Positions 6,008 to 6,144 of a DNA stretch of 6,144 nt are shown here, piece after piece; position 1 is the first letter of the stretch; the number at the start of each line of letters is the position of its first letter. The DNA is from an uncultured Burkholderiales bacterium. Lineage in GTDB: Bacteria; Pseudomonadota; Gammaproteobacteria; Burkholderiales; Burkholderiaceae_D. The notes under the pieces are model-generated. The model did no database searches and was not told the origin of the DNA. It worked only from the letters and a program-made list of their open reading frames with translations. The DNA is taken from contig CAIVDH010000406.1 in NCBI GenBank assembly GCA_903904635.1, positions 1 through 6,144 on the forward strand. The letters run 5' to 3'. The translations under genes were made by a program, and so were the position numbers.

Positions 6008-6144
6008 ATGCAAACACCGACTGAAAGTCTGATTGTTTATCCCAGTGATTTTCCTATAAAAATTATGGGCATCACACAAGATGCCTTTGCGCAAACCATA
6101 GTTGATCTGGTTATGCTGCATGATCCTGATTTTCATGCAGGGAA
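6008..6144 (+). CDS. ybeD: YbeD/DUF493 family protein, 3'-truncated by window end
   Basis: The first 45 codons of a gene that runs off the window. ESLIVYPSDFPIKIMG (6-21) and LHDPDFHAG near the edge match the start of the small YbeD/DUF493 family (about 90 residues in full), an ACT-like fold of unknown or allosteric role. In many proteobacteria this gene lies just before lipB (octanoyltransferase) and lipA (lipoyl synthase), so lipoate genes probably follow beyond the window. It starts 20 bp after the carboxypeptidase gene with an AGGA at 5994-5997, so it is probably co-transcribed with it. The E. coli dacA-ybeD-lipB neighbourhood is similar. The truncation is only the window boundary, not a mutation. 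Confidence 0.85.
   Translation, partial: MQTPTESLIVYPSDFPIKIMGITQDAFAQTIVDLVMLHDPDFHAG

Overview
The window looks like chromosomal core sequence from a betaproteobacterium, most likely of the order Burkholderiales. This rests on recognised gene families and gene order: biotin-protein ligase, then type III pantothenate kinase, then a membrane-anchored SPOR protein on one strand; and a VanZ-family protein, a thioredoxin-like [2Fe-2S] ferredoxin, a small alpha/beta hydrolase, a DacA/DacC-type D-Ala-D-Ala carboxypeptidase and a YbeD/DUF493 protein on the other. Base composition is fairly balanced and a family such as Oxalobacteraceae would fit, but the genus cannot be fixed from the sequence. No RNA genes, insertion sequences, prophage or CRISPR arrays were seen.

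Layout. At the left edge (28-210, plus) is a 60-residue Cys-rich CWC-family protein. It ends 5 bp from the end of a convergent minus-strand cluster, 216 to about 2456, read as birA -> coaX -> SPOR gene. These three genes overlap (17 bp and 4 bp), so they are almost certainly one transcript with coupled translation. A divergent intergenic region (about 2457-2581) holds an 11-bp-spaced direct repeat and a run of small palindromes. It separates the cluster from the plus-strand series vanZ-like (2582-3745), ferredoxin (3807-4124), alpha/beta hydrolase (4142-4768), D-Ala-D-Ala carboxypeptidase (4845-5987) and a 3'-truncated ybeD/DUF493 gene (6008 to the window end). A plausible sigma70-type promoter precedes the carboxypeptidase gene.

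How the genes fit together. BirA attaches biotin to the carrier subunit of acetyl-CoA carboxylase, and CoaX makes the first committed CoA intermediate, so the minus cluster supplies two cofactors of fatty-acid synthesis. The YbeD-type gene at the right edge commonly precedes lipB-lipA, which would add lipoate metabolism beyond the window. The SPOR protein, the carboxypeptidase and possibly the VanZ protein act in the cell envelope. The ferredoxin and hydrolase have no assigned pathway.

No clearly new multi-gene system is visible. The points most worth a second look are the SPOR protein, whose whole periplasmic part can be read as four SPOR half-repeats bracketed by its only two cysteines; the uncharacterised 8-Cys CWC protein; the HTH-less BirA with an unclear start; and the repeats in the divergent promoter region.
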